DNA of 6,928 nucleotides from Balneolales bacterium (GCA_022565415.1 JAIUMT010000164.1:1-6928), one strand, 5' to 3'; numbered from the stretch's first letter, positions 1 to 6,231 are shown. Notes: generated by a model from the sequence alone, not told the origin. Numbers and translations are program-made.

Positions 1-308
1 GATTGGTAGTCATTTTGGGATCGACTTCGAAGAATATTGGCGCCGGGATGACGGGGGGACGATTGTTTACCTATCAAGACCAGGATGACAATATTAACAA
101 GAACTACATTGATCAGGCTCCATTGTCAGACGAAGATGAATCTGAGTTGAAAGACTTGCTGTCTGAGTACCTTAAAAATACCGACAGTAGTCGTGCCAAA
201 TCGATTTTGGACAATTGGGATAAGCTCAAGTCTGAGTTTCGAAAGTATATTCCAGTTAAGCAGATTCAAGCAACGATTGAGGAAAACAATCCAGAGAAAG
301 CTGCCTAA
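1..308 (+). CDS. gltB: Glutamate synthase large subunit, C-terminal end (partial)
   Basis: This is the last ~101 residues of a gene that begins left of the window. The reading frame is open from the first complete codon at position 3 to TAA at 306-308. The sequence GSTSKNIGAGMTGGRLFTY is the end of the GXGXG (gltB_C) beta-helix domain of the ferredoxin/NADPH-dependent glutamate synthase alpha subunit. The remaining acidic helical tail, with a D-S-S-R-A-K-S-I-L-D-N-W segment and a closing F-R-K-Y-I-P-V, fits the usual C-terminus of the family. The full enzyme transfers the glutamine amide nitrogen to 2-oxoglutarate in the cytoplasm. Nothing is broken in the visible part, and the gene is followed 19 bp later by an intrinsic terminator. 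No gltD is seen downstream, so the small subunit, if present, is elsewhere. Assignment to GltB is firm; the subtype cannot be judged from this fragment. Confidence 0.93.
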   Translation, partial: LVVILGSTSKNIGAGMTGGRLFTYQDQDDNINKNYIDQAPLSDEDESELKDLLSEYLKNTDSSRAKSILDNWDKLKSEFRKYIPVKQIQATIEENNPEKAA

Positions 309-327
309 TTTCAGAATTCAATAACGC

Positions 328-368
328 AAAAAGCCCGATTGTCCTCATCAGATAATCGGGCTTTTTTT
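328..368. terminator. Bidirectional intrinsic terminator between gltB and lepB
   Basis: A perfect 13-bp stem pairs 328-340 (AAAAAGCCCGATT) with 354-366 (AATCGGGCTTTTT) around a 13-nt loop. It is followed on the + strand by a T run to 368, which ends gltB transcription. The A run at 328-332 gives the same hairpin-plus-U arrangement on the minus strand, so it can also stop transcription from the converging lepB gene, whose stop codon is about 180 bp away. Confidence 0.9.
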
Positions 369-547
369 ATTTGGATTTGGTGTCGGTGGCCAATGCTTGT
401 TACAAACTAGGTAGAATGTAAACCCGAGCAGATAAATTCTTTGGGGAGTGTGGTCTGCATTAATCAACCACGCCAGACAAGACAAACATTTTGATGCGTG
501 TTTTTCGAACTGCCCAATTTCTTTTATATAAAATTGTATTGCATTAT

Positions 548-1249
548 TTAAAAAAGAATTAAGAAAACCTTCCCTCTTAGATGCTTTCCAGGTACTAAAC
601 CCCAATGCCTACTATCTGAACTTATTGGATTATCTCCATTAAAGTAAAAAAAATCATTTTTGAATTTGTAATCTTCCAAAAAGGCTTCATCACCGAGCTC
701 AATACCCATATCCCTTTCAATTGTGGTTTTCCATAATCTAAATGATGTGGAATCTAACTCAATGGTCATTCCCGAAAATGGAATAATCATTTCTACTCCA
801 CCTGATCCAAATACAGCCAATTCTTTTGATAAATAACGATCATCTACAAATAAAAGAGTATCTCCAGGCAAAGCTTTCAATCGTTTCACAAATGTCATTC
901 TACTCGACGGATGGGACGTAGGATTGATTGGTGAGTCAAATACAATTATTTGATCTTTTTTGAATCGAATAAATTCATAAACCTGAGGATTTTGAATTGG
1001 AATGAATGTAAAGGGAATATAATCTGGGATGCGAAAAACATATGGTAATTTAAGCGCCACAATAAATGAACCTGGCCGAATTGTTGGCTCCATTGAAGCT
1101 GTAGGGACACCATATACTGCGACGACCCAAGTTTTTAGAATATACCCGATTATAATAATTATTAGAAAGAAGCGTAAAGCTTTTAAGTTTGTTTTCACAA
1201 TTGAGAGTTTTTTTGAAATAACTTGTTTATGATGTGACGGTCTCAACAC
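548..1249 (-). CDS. lepB: Signal peptidase I (S26 family), accessory-cluster copy
   Basis: This is a type I (leader) signal peptidase of 233 aa, which cleaves exported proteins on the periplasmic side of the inner membrane. A short basic N-terminus leads into one hydrophobic anchor (residues ~26-45). Box B holds the catalytic serine in GVPTASMEPT (S52). Box D holds the general-base lysine in FVKRLKALPGD (K122). Box E is GDNPISSDSRHWG (205-217). The C-terminus ends G-K-V-F-L-I-L-F, as is common in the family. All catalytic boxes are intact, so it should be active. No in-frame ATG exists between the upstream stop (1259-1261) and box B. The longest start is GTG at 1249, followed by TTG; GTG at codon 18 (1196-1198) would also keep the anchor. 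It is AT-rich and transcribed divergently from the exported-peptide gene at 1746. It is probably an accessory paralogue dedicated to that cluster (inference), not the housekeeping LepB. Confidence 0.9.
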   Translation of the reverse strand: MLRPSHHKQVISKKLSIVKTNLKALRFFLIIIIIGYILKTWVVAVYGVPTASMEPTIRPGSFIVALKLPYVFRIPDYIPFTFIPIQNPQVYEFIRFKKDQIIVFDSPINPTSHPSSRMTFVKRLKALPGDTLLFVDDRYLSKELAVFGSGGVEMIIPFSGMTIELDSTSFRLWKTTIERDMGIELGDEAFLEDYKFKNDFFYFNGDNPISSDSRHWGLVPGKHLRGKVFLILF

Positions 1250-1745
1250 ATTTCGTAATTATCAATGGTTAGAACATAATTAATAACTCCTACACTTAAA
1301 ATCTAAAGTATGAATCCTACATGAGTCAACATCGCCAGATAATTAAAGTGAAAGCATTTAGTGCGTTAATGCGAGACCATTTACAGTCGCCAATAACCAC
1401 GACTTGAATTACAAAATATTACAATCATTTTCGCTAATGATTAAAGGTAATGTTCATCACCATTCTAAAATAACAACTTTTCAATATCCCCAAACTATAT
1501 AAATCTCTGTAATTATCACCGTATTAGAGCGATTATTACATATTCATACAATTTAAATTTATAATTAGGATTATTTCTTATCTGATCACTTGCAATTCCT
1601 AATTAATTAGAGTAGGATACGACAAAAAATGTAACAAAATGTAAACCTAACGTTTATTGTTGTAATTTTTTTGCAAGTGCGTAACATAAATGTAAAGTAA
1701 GTAATTACTTTGGGTCTAAAAATAACTTTCATTAAACATTGCATC
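1250..1745. other. AT-rich divergent intergenic region
   Basis: About 495 bp separate the divergent lepB and peptide genes. The region is strongly AT-rich and contains no convincing gene; its longest ATG-initiated reading frame that I noticed is only 28 codons (1321-1407). It must carry the promoters for both directions. Visible structure is concentrated in the 150 bp before the peptide start: an inverted repeat TAATTAGGA (1562-1570) / TCCTAATTA (1597-1605), a 12-bp palindrome CTAATTAATTAG at 1599-1610, the ATGTAA repeats, and a second palindrome at 1699-1710, described separately. I could not find a clean Bacteroidota-type promoter (TTTG plus TAnnTTTG at correct spacing). The nearest match is TTACTTTG at 1705-1712, without a well-spaced upstream TTG. 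Confidence 0.6.
1629..1710 (+). promoter_or_regulatory. Phased ATGTAA repeats and palindrome upstream of the peptide gene
   Basis: ATGTAA occurs at 1629-1634, 1639-1644 and 1690-1695, and the near-identical segments GTAACAAAATGTAAA (1631-1645) and GTAACATAAATGTAAA (1681-1696) lie 50 bp apart, roughly five helical turns. A perfect 12-bp palindrome, AAGTAATTACTT, occupies 1699-1710, 35 bp before the ATG at 1746. This is what an operator with repeated regulator sites could look like, but no regulator gene is in the window. Chance repeats in AT-rich DNA remain possible. Confidence 0.35.
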
Positions 1746-2051
1746 ATGAAAAAACTAATACTTTACACAGTTTCAAGCATCCTAATGCTTGTCGTTATAT
1801 CTACTAACATCCAAGCCGTTAATACATCAGATAGCACTGGGTGTGGAGTTTCCCTTAATAATGTTGAATTTTCATTGTTAACTTCTACTGCATACGCTAC
1901 CGAGAATGGTATAATTTGTAACTGTTCTGATGTGTGGTGGATTTTTGGAAACAAGAAGTGCCTAGCAAGTAATAACGGGAATCGTTGTGGACAATTTGGT
2001 CAAGTTCATTGTCAGGAAACCAATTCTAACTGTGGCGGTACTGATATTTAA
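1746..2051 (+). CDS. Exported Cys-rich peptide precursor, NVEALA-like
   Basis: This is a 101-aa precursor. The ATG at 1746 was chosen over an upstream TTG (1710) because it starts directly with MKKLIL and a hydrophobic segment (4-22), a classic Sec signal peptide with a possible cut after NIQA (A24). A short Ser/Thr-rich spacer with one Cys (C33) follows. Next is SLNNVEF (36-42) and, a few residues later, STAYA/TEN, where A49-Y50-A51 is a textbook AXA signal-peptidase site. This resembles the NVEALA motif of small Bacteroidota exported peptides, with an insertion. The remaining 50 residues (52-101) carry six cysteines (58, 60, 72, 81, 89, 96), a VWWIFG segment and many Asn, Gly and Gln, as expected of a disulfide-bonded secreted peptide. 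The gene lies upstream of a 6-bladed beta-propeller lipoprotein and divergent from a signal peptidase. Function is unknown; family membership is by motif resemblance only. Confidence 0.75.
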   Translation: MKKLILYTVSSILMLVVISTNIQAVNTSDSTGCGVSLNNVEFSLLTSTAYATENGIICNCSDVWWIFGNKKCLASNNGNRCGQFGQVHCQETNSNCGGTDI

Positions 2052-2067
2052 TTGCTCTGTAAATAAC

Positions 2068-2111
2068 TAGTCAAGAAGCATGATAATTCCATTTATCATG
2101 CTTCTTGACTA
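2068..2111 (+). terminator. Long perfect hairpin after the peptide gene (attenuator or RNA-stabilising stem)
   Basis: A 19-bp perfect inverted repeat pairs 2068-2086 with 2093-2111 around the 6-nt loop TTCCAT. It begins 17 bp after the peptide stop codon and ends 35 bp before the lipoprotein ATG. No T run follows, so it is not a canonical intrinsic terminator. The position suits partial attenuation or 3'-end protection that would give more peptide mRNA than downstream operon mRNA. The hairpin itself is certain; its role is inferred. Confidence 0.6.
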
Positions 2112-2146
2112 TGTCTAACATTAATCATCAATAAATCCTGCATTTT

Positions 2147-3340
2147 ATGAAAACTATTCTAATCGCGATGATACTGCTTACAGGTATATCTTGCACCAAA
2201 ACCGAAACAGGATCTAGTGAGAAGATCTTCGATTTAGCCAACACACCTGTTACCTCTGAGGTAGATATTATCTACGAAGATATTGAACTGAACACCATTC
2301 TACTCGATCCAATCGCAACAAGTTCAAGAGCGATTCTATTGGTCAATGAACAGGAGTTAAAGGTTATAGATCAGGATTTTGGTAAGATCTTCGTCTTCGA
2401 TCACAATGGCTCATTTCTTAACACGAAACTAGGTCAAGGCGAAGGACCAGCAGAGCTTCCTAGCGGCTTAATTATGTTCCTGGCCTCCAACCCATCCAAC
2501 GACGACATCCGCCATATAATTGGTGGTTCCTATGATGTATATGAGTTCGATGGCAACTGGGAGCGACATGGTTTTAATCGTATTCAATGGATACACGGAA
2601 AACCAGTTGACGTTTTAGCAAAAAACCCCGATCCCACCGACCATCGATCGTACAATTTGGGATATGGATTCTTCAACCGACTTGGTGCTACATCAACACA
2701 TCTTTACTTACCCATTATTTCAAGCTACCCAACTTTCAGCGATTTTAATTTAACAACCGATTTATTTGCGAGTGAGGCGCGAGTACTAGGTCGAATGCAA
2801 CTCAGTGACGGAAAAGTCGATTCCATATTCGGCCGATTATCACCAATGTTCGCAGAAGATGAGCGGTTTCGTCCGTTTTCCTTTTTCCATTATGAAATTA
2901 TCTCCGAAGAACAGATGCTCATCACCTACATGCCAGACTCACTCATCTATACCATTGACCTACCGTTTTACGTAGTGAATGCTTTTGGAAGATCGGGAAC
3001 AGATTTAAACACGGACTATCAGGCCTACACCGACGTCTCAAACGAAAATGTTTTGAGAGATCACTGGGAGGAAGAGCGTGAGAGTCGAGGGTATTACACT
3101 TCCATACGCCACATTCCCGACCGAAATTTGGTATTTAGAACCTACACACGAGGAAGCCATGCAGAACTTGACGGACTTCAAATCTACCGCGATAATGTCT
3201 TGATTGCGGATGTGAATGTTCCGTTAGATTTCAAAGTTGCCGACTATTCTGAACCCTATTTTTACTCAGAACCCATCTACGACGATAATACCGATCAGTT
3301 TACAGTCTATTCATTTCAGCTAAATACACCTTTGCCATGA
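2147..3340 (+). CDS. 6-bladed beta-propeller lipoprotein (BF3164-like)
   Basis: This is a 397-aa putative lipoprotein. The N-terminus MKTILIAMILLTGISC ends in a Bacteroidota-style lipobox with the lipidated cysteine at C16. A family hallmark follows: a strand with IFVFDHNGSFL (81-91) and then LGQGEGPAELP (95-105), the signature loop of 6-bladed beta-propeller / BF3164-like proteins. Repeating beta-strand patterns with aromatic and Asp-rich loops continue to the end, giving the usual ~370-400 residue length. Proteins of this family are envelope-anchored and are often encoded beside NVEALA-type exported peptides; their ligand and role are not established. Its TGA overlaps the next gene's start (ATGA at 3337-3340), so the two are probably translationally coupled. 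Base composition is visibly less AT-rich than the peptide gene before it. The fold call is confident; a specific function is not claimed. Confidence 0.8.
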   Translation: MKTILIAMILLTGISCTKTETGSSEKIFDLANTPVTSEVDIIYEDIELNTILLDPIATSSRAILLVNEQELKVIDQDFGKIFVFDHNGSFLNTKLGQGEGPAELPSGLIMFLASNPSNDDIRHIIGGSYDVYEFDGNWERHGFNRIQWIHGKPVDVLAKNPDPTDHRSYNLGYGFFNRLGATSTHLYLPIISSYPTFSDFNLTTDLFASEARVLGRMQLSDGKVDSIFGRLSPMFAEDERFRPFSFFHYEIISEEQMLITYMPDSLIYTIDLPFYVVNAFGRSGTDLNTDYQAYTDVSNENVLRDHWEEERESRGYYTSIRHIPDRNLVFRTYTRGSHAELDGLQIYRDNVLIADVNVPLDFKVADYSEPYFYSEPIYDDNTDQFTVYSFQLNTPLP

Positions 3341-4335
3341 TATATCTCCTATTATTAATATTTGTTCAATCAAACCCCGACGATATTGCAAATAAAGCAG
3401 CAGCCGATTTTCAGGAAAAGCGAAATGTCGATTTATTTGTTTCTGATGCAACCTATTACGAGATAGCAAACTGTAGCGGGCGTGTATGCATGTTCACTGA
3501 GGGATATGGATACCTGATTTCTTTCGGAAAACACTCTCCAATTGAATTAAACCAGAGAGTATTCTTACTAGAAAACATGAGGAAGAGTGACCGACGTCCC
3601 GAATGGCTCGACTTAACTCAAAATTTTACTGACGAAATAGCCAGAATCAAATTCCAATCAGATATTCCCCCTGGATACACAAATGCATTGAACGCGATCG
3701 CGCGGTTTGAAATGAACGGACCATTGGCCAGACCCAATCAGTTTCGTTATACCATTGTGGATGACGTTGACTCGGATGAAATACATATCGCATTTAGTCC
3801 CAGACGTGGAAGAAACCCTTATGAGGGAATTCTGATTCTTGATCGAGATAGCCAAGTAATAAAGAGAGTCGAGCTTAAAAGAACCTCATACTACTCAAAT
3901 TGGGTGTTCGATAATGTGCTGGCAACGGGTGTGATAACGTACCAATTTGAGAATAACCGATATGCCGTACGCTCCGCAGAGTTCCAAATCACTACACCCG
4001 ATGTAGACGTTGAAGTTGTTCTTCATAGCGGCATACCCCGTAATCCGGGCAATGCGGTTCAGGTTGAAGATTTCGATGTGCTAATGGGCAACGATAGAAA
4101 TCCGTATGTCATTTATAATGAGCAAAAATGGACGAGTACCGAATTTTATACCCGAATCGATTACGAACGGATTCAAAACGAACTTGGGTTTGATATAGGA
4201 CTAATTGAGCAGTTTAAAAAGAATGCGGATCAACCCTTTTTATACAGGATCGACCCCGACGGCGAACGTTTAGGAGTTACTGGTGGAGAATCTACCTACT
4301 ATAGAGTAAATACCATCCTTAATAAGCTGAAATGA
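3337..4335 (+). CDS. Putative exported protein resembling the C-terminal part of carboxypeptidase-regulatory-like proteins
   Basis: This 332-aa protein starts at an ATGA overlap with the lipoprotein gene and ends in another ATGA overlap with the ligase gene. The N-terminus is a very short hydrophobic stretch (MIYLLLLIFVQS) with no basic residues, so export is likely but the signal is weak. Residues ~115-220, with ARFEMNGPLARPNQFRYTI, an I-A-F-S-P strand, and EGILILDRDSQVIKRVEL, have the beta-rich rhythm seen downstream of the CarboxypepD_reg-like domain in Bacteroidota envelope proteins (f..nGPL...; y.I.F.p....G.i.id). The regulatory domain itself is absent. The only two cysteines, C46 and C51 in NCSGRVC, could form a small disulfide loop. 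No catalytic motif was found. Tight coupling suggests it partners the lipoprotein. I do not recognise a specific function, and the family resemblance is by eye. Confidence 0.65.
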   Translation: MIYLLLLIFVQSNPDDIANKAAADFQEKRNVDLFVSDATYYEIANCSGRVCMFTEGYGYLISFGKHSPIELNQRVFLLENMRKSDRRPEWLDLTQNFTDEIARIKFQSDIPPGYTNALNAIARFEMNGPLARPNQFRYTIVDDVDSDEIHIAFSPRRGRNPYEGILILDRDSQVIKRVELKRTSYYSNWVFDNVLATGVITYQFENNRYAVRSAEFQITTPDVDVEVVLHSGIPRNPGNAVQVEDFDVLMGNDRNPYVIYNEQKWTSTEFYTRIDYERIQNELGFDIGLIEQFKKNADQPFLYRIDPDGERLGVTGGESTYYRVNTILNKLK

Positions 4336-4910
4336 AAGTGCAACTATTTAAGAACCATAATTTCAGCGATTATCTAATTGCAATTATACTTCTTTTAATT
4401 TCTTTGCAATGTATTTATGCACTGCTTCAACTTCATGTATTTCCTCCATCAGAGTCCTTATTCAAATTGACGGGAACATTTGTCAATCCTGATCATTTGG
4501 CCGGTTATGTTGCATCAGGATTCCCACTTGCTCTAGGAATATTGATCTTTAAAAGGAAAGAATCATTCTTATACTATATTAGTTTGACATGTGTTATTCT
4601 CAGTATAATGATACTTCCAGCTACTATGATTCGAGGAGCGTGGATTGCAACATTTATTGGTACCATTGTTGTGATTTATTATCGATATAGAAACGAAAGT
4701 AGTATCCTTAATATACTTTCAAAAAGATGGATAAAGTTTAGTGTAGTGCCACTAATCCTTATTTTACTTACTATTTTTTCAATTGCTCTGTATCAATTAA
4801 AACCAGACTCAGTTAACGGAAGACTACTTATTTGGAAAGTCACATCCGACATGATAACAGATCATCCTTTAACTGGGGTAGGAGTAGGACAGTTCCAAAG
4901 TACAGTATAA
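4332..4910 (+). CDS. O-antigen ligase family protein, N-terminal fragment before a frameshift
   Basis: This 192-aa piece belongs to a WaaL/Wzy_C-type polytopic membrane protein, a family that moves lipid-linked glycans to an acceptor on the periplasmic face. Hydrophobic helices lie near 14-34, 56-73, 80-98, 102-117 and 136-154. Motifs in order are LTGTFVNPDHLAGY (47-60), the MIRGAW element with a likely catalytic Arg (R101), NGRLLIWK (162-169) and TDHPLTGVGVGQF (176-188). After Q189 the frame runs S-T-V and stops at 4908-4910, while the family sequence resumes in the next frame. The start is a solid ATGA overlap at 4332, yet the QL...S...F.LTGTF.NP segment sits at residue ~33-53 rather than after roughly 100 more residues of membrane helices, as I expect from Bacteroidota relatives. 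The N-terminus therefore also looks short. Confidence 0.7.
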   Translation: MKVQLFKNHNFSDYLIAIILLLISLQCIYALLQLHVFPPSESLFKLTGTFVNPDHLAGYVASGFPLALGILIFKRKESFLYYISLTCVILSIMILPATMIRGAWIATFIGTIVVIYYRYRNESSILNILSKRWIKFSVVPLILILLTIFSIALYQLKPDSVNGRLLIWKVTSDMITDHPLTGVGVGQFQSTV

Positions 4911-4962
4911 TAGATATCAAGCGGATTATTTTGCTCAAGGTAGAGGATCTGAATATGAGGCG

Positions 4963-5823
4963 ATGCTTGCTGGAAATATAGGACACGCACATAATGAATA
5001 CCTTCACACTATCGCAGAAACTGGATTAATCGGTTTTTTATCTTTGGTAATGCTACTATGGTATTTTCTGTTTAGAACCAAGTTACACGAAAAGAAACAG
5101 CATTATATGATGCTAGTATCACTTAAAGGATCATTGATTGCTGTACTTACTAGTGGTTTGTTTGCATTTCCATTCCATATTCTACCAACTCTAATAAATT
5201 TCATTACATGTTTTGTGATTTTTATCGTGTTATCTCATTCTAAGATTTATTTAGGACTCATTAAATCAAAATCATTAAAGGTTTCTTTCGCATCAATATT
5301 TATGATTGCAACTTTATGGATTAGCTACTCTTATTTTTCAGGTCAAGAATATAAGAAAGAATGGAATCGAGCAATCTATCATACAGTTCGTGCTGACTTT
5401 GATGTAGCAAACGAAATATATGAGTCATTACATCCATTTCTAGATCAAAATGGTGAGTTTCTCTTCATGTATGGAAGTCTACTAAGTGCACAGGGAAAAC
5501 ATGAAAGAGCACTTCCGATCTTGCACTCTGCAGAATCGAAGTTCAGTGACCCAAATTTATTCCTTGTTATAGGAGGTTCTTATGAGGCAAATGGTGATTA
5601 CCAAAGTGCCATTTCGTATTATTACACATCATGGCATATAATACCGCACAAGTTTTACCCATTATATAAACTGATGTTAGCATATCACAATAAAGGAGAT
5701 TATACTAATTCTAAATTCATAGCAAAGCAAATTATCGAGATGGACGAAAAAATACCATCTCCTGCAACTCAACAAATAAAAAGGGAAGCACAGGAGTACC
5801 TAGCAGACTCTATCACTGATTAA
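4963..5823 (+). CDS. O-antigen ligase family protein, C-terminal fragment with TPRs
   Basis: This 286-aa fragment is read from the first ATG in its frame, but homologous sequence begins earlier. From 4900 the frame encodes VQYNRYQADYFAQG and then GSEYEAM, which continues the upstream ligase. It opens with GHAHNEYLH (7-15), where H10 matches the conserved His of the Wzy_C/WaaL active region. Membrane helices follow near 21-37, 55-90 and 107-124, then a soluble C-terminal part with about three TPR units (~164-192, 197-227, 231-260; for example YGSLLSAQGKHERALPIL and GGSYEANGDYQSAISYY). WaaL-fold proteins with TPR tails are common in Bacteroidota. Whether this piece is translated alone is doubtful, since no start signal is evident at 4963 and the fragment lacks R101 and the first helices. 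It ends convergently with hisE, about 100 bp away. Confidence 0.65.
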   Translation: MLAGNIGHAHNEYLHTIAETGLIGFLSLVMLLWYFLFRTKLHEKKQHYMMLVSLKGSLIAVLTSGLFAFPFHILPTLINFITCFVIFIVLSHSKIYLGLIKSKSLKVSFASIFMIATLWISYSYFSGQEYKKEWNRAIYHTVRADFDVANEIYESLHPFLDQNGEFLFMYGSLLSAQGKHERALPILHSAESKFSDPNLFLVIGGSYEANGDYQSAISYYYTSWHIIPHKFYPLYKLMLAYHNKGDYTNSKFIAKQIIEMDEKIPSPATQQIKREAQEYLADSITD

Positions 5824-5921
5824 TGCAAATATAACTCATTGTAAGAACAGGAATGACTCATGAGGGTCTAAGGGACGGATTTCATAGTACAACATACTAG
5901 TATGCATTCTTTTCAAACAAC

Positions 5922-6218
5922 TCATTCCGTCTTGTGTCGGGAAGCCAATTCCTCGACCAGATCATCAATTCGCATACCTTTTTCGGTTAGCAACACCATC
6001 AGATGAAACAATAAATCTGAGGCCTCATAGCGAAGCTCATCGTTGTTATTTTTGGCTGCAATCACCGTTTCAATGGCTTCCTCCCCAACTTTCTGGGCGA
6101 TTTTATCAAGTCCCTTATTGAACAAATGCGTTGTATACGAACCCTCAGGACGGTCATTTCTACGGCTTTCTAGTAAATCATGGAGCTGCGATAAAAATTG
6201 GAGGTCGTTGGAAGACAT
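5922..6218 (-). CDS. hisE: Phosphoribosyl-ATP pyrophosphohydrolase
   Basis: HisE (98 aa) hydrolyses phosphoribosyl-ATP to phosphoribosyl-AMP and diphosphate, step 2 of histidine biosynthesis, in the cytoplasm. The all-alpha MazG-like fold is shown by QKVGEEAIETVIAA (42-55, metal-binding E46, E47, E50) and EASDLLFHLMVLL (65-77, E65 and D68). SYTTHLFNKGLDKIAQK (27-43) is the usual lead-in. Length is normal for a stand-alone HisE, and no key residue is missing. The ATG at 6216-6218 lies 13 bp after the hisI stop, so the two genes are co-transcribed. It ends convergently with the ligase locus; I saw no good terminator in the 98 bp between, only a 12-bp palindrome CATACTAGTATG at 5893-5904. Confidence 0.95.
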   Translation of the reverse strand: MSSNDLQFLSQLHDLLESRRNDRPEGSYTTHLFNKGLDKIAQKVGEEAIETVIAAKNNNDELRYEASDLLFHLMVLLTEKGMRIDDLVEELASRHKTE

Positions 6219-6231
6219 AGTGAATAAATAT

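Larger units (their letters stand above)
4332..5823 (+). pseudogene. Frameshifted O-antigen ligase/TPR gene (whole locus)
   Basis: The two fragments above form one gene interrupted by a net +1 shift. Removing one A from the AAA run at 4897-4899 gives TTC CAA GTA CAG TAT AAT, i.e. F-Q-V-Q-Y-N. This joins GVGVGQF directly to VQYNRYQADYF with the F-xxx-Y spacing I expect for the family, and yields about 496 aa. Frame 1 carries stops at 4870, 4879 and 4885, so the crossover must fall between 4888 and 4907. No slippery heptamer of the X-XXY-YYZ type is present, so programmed frameshifting is unlikely. Mutation or a one-base sequence error explains it best. Confidence 0.75.

Noticed and set aside
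348..605. 85-codon minus-strand reading frame with hydrophobic and Cys-containing stretches after lepB
   Set aside because: It overlaps the conserved C-terminus of the signal peptidase in another frame and runs into the terminator; no family pattern seen.
1321..1407. 28-codon reading frame starting ATG AGT CAA in the intergenic region
   Set aside because: Too short, no signal or motif, and no supporting context; could be chance in open AT-rich DNA.
1705..1712. TTACTTTG as a Bacteroidota -7 element (TAnnTTTG) for the peptide gene
   Set aside because: Second base does not match and the nearest upstream TTG (1671-1673) is about 31 bp away instead of about 20, so it is not called as a promoter.
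1250..1745. CRISPR array, tRNA or mobile-element remnant in the long intergenic gap
   Set aside because: No regularly spaced repeats with unique spacers, no cloverleaf, no transposase fragment or terminal inverted repeats were visible.
4890..4910. Programmed ribosomal frameshift in the ligase gene
   Set aside because: No slippery heptamer or obvious downstream stem; a single extra A explains the break more simply.
5893..5904. CATACTAGTATG palindrome as terminator between the ligase locus and hisE
   Set aside because: Only a 6-bp AT-rich arm with no loop and no following T run; insufficient for a terminator call.
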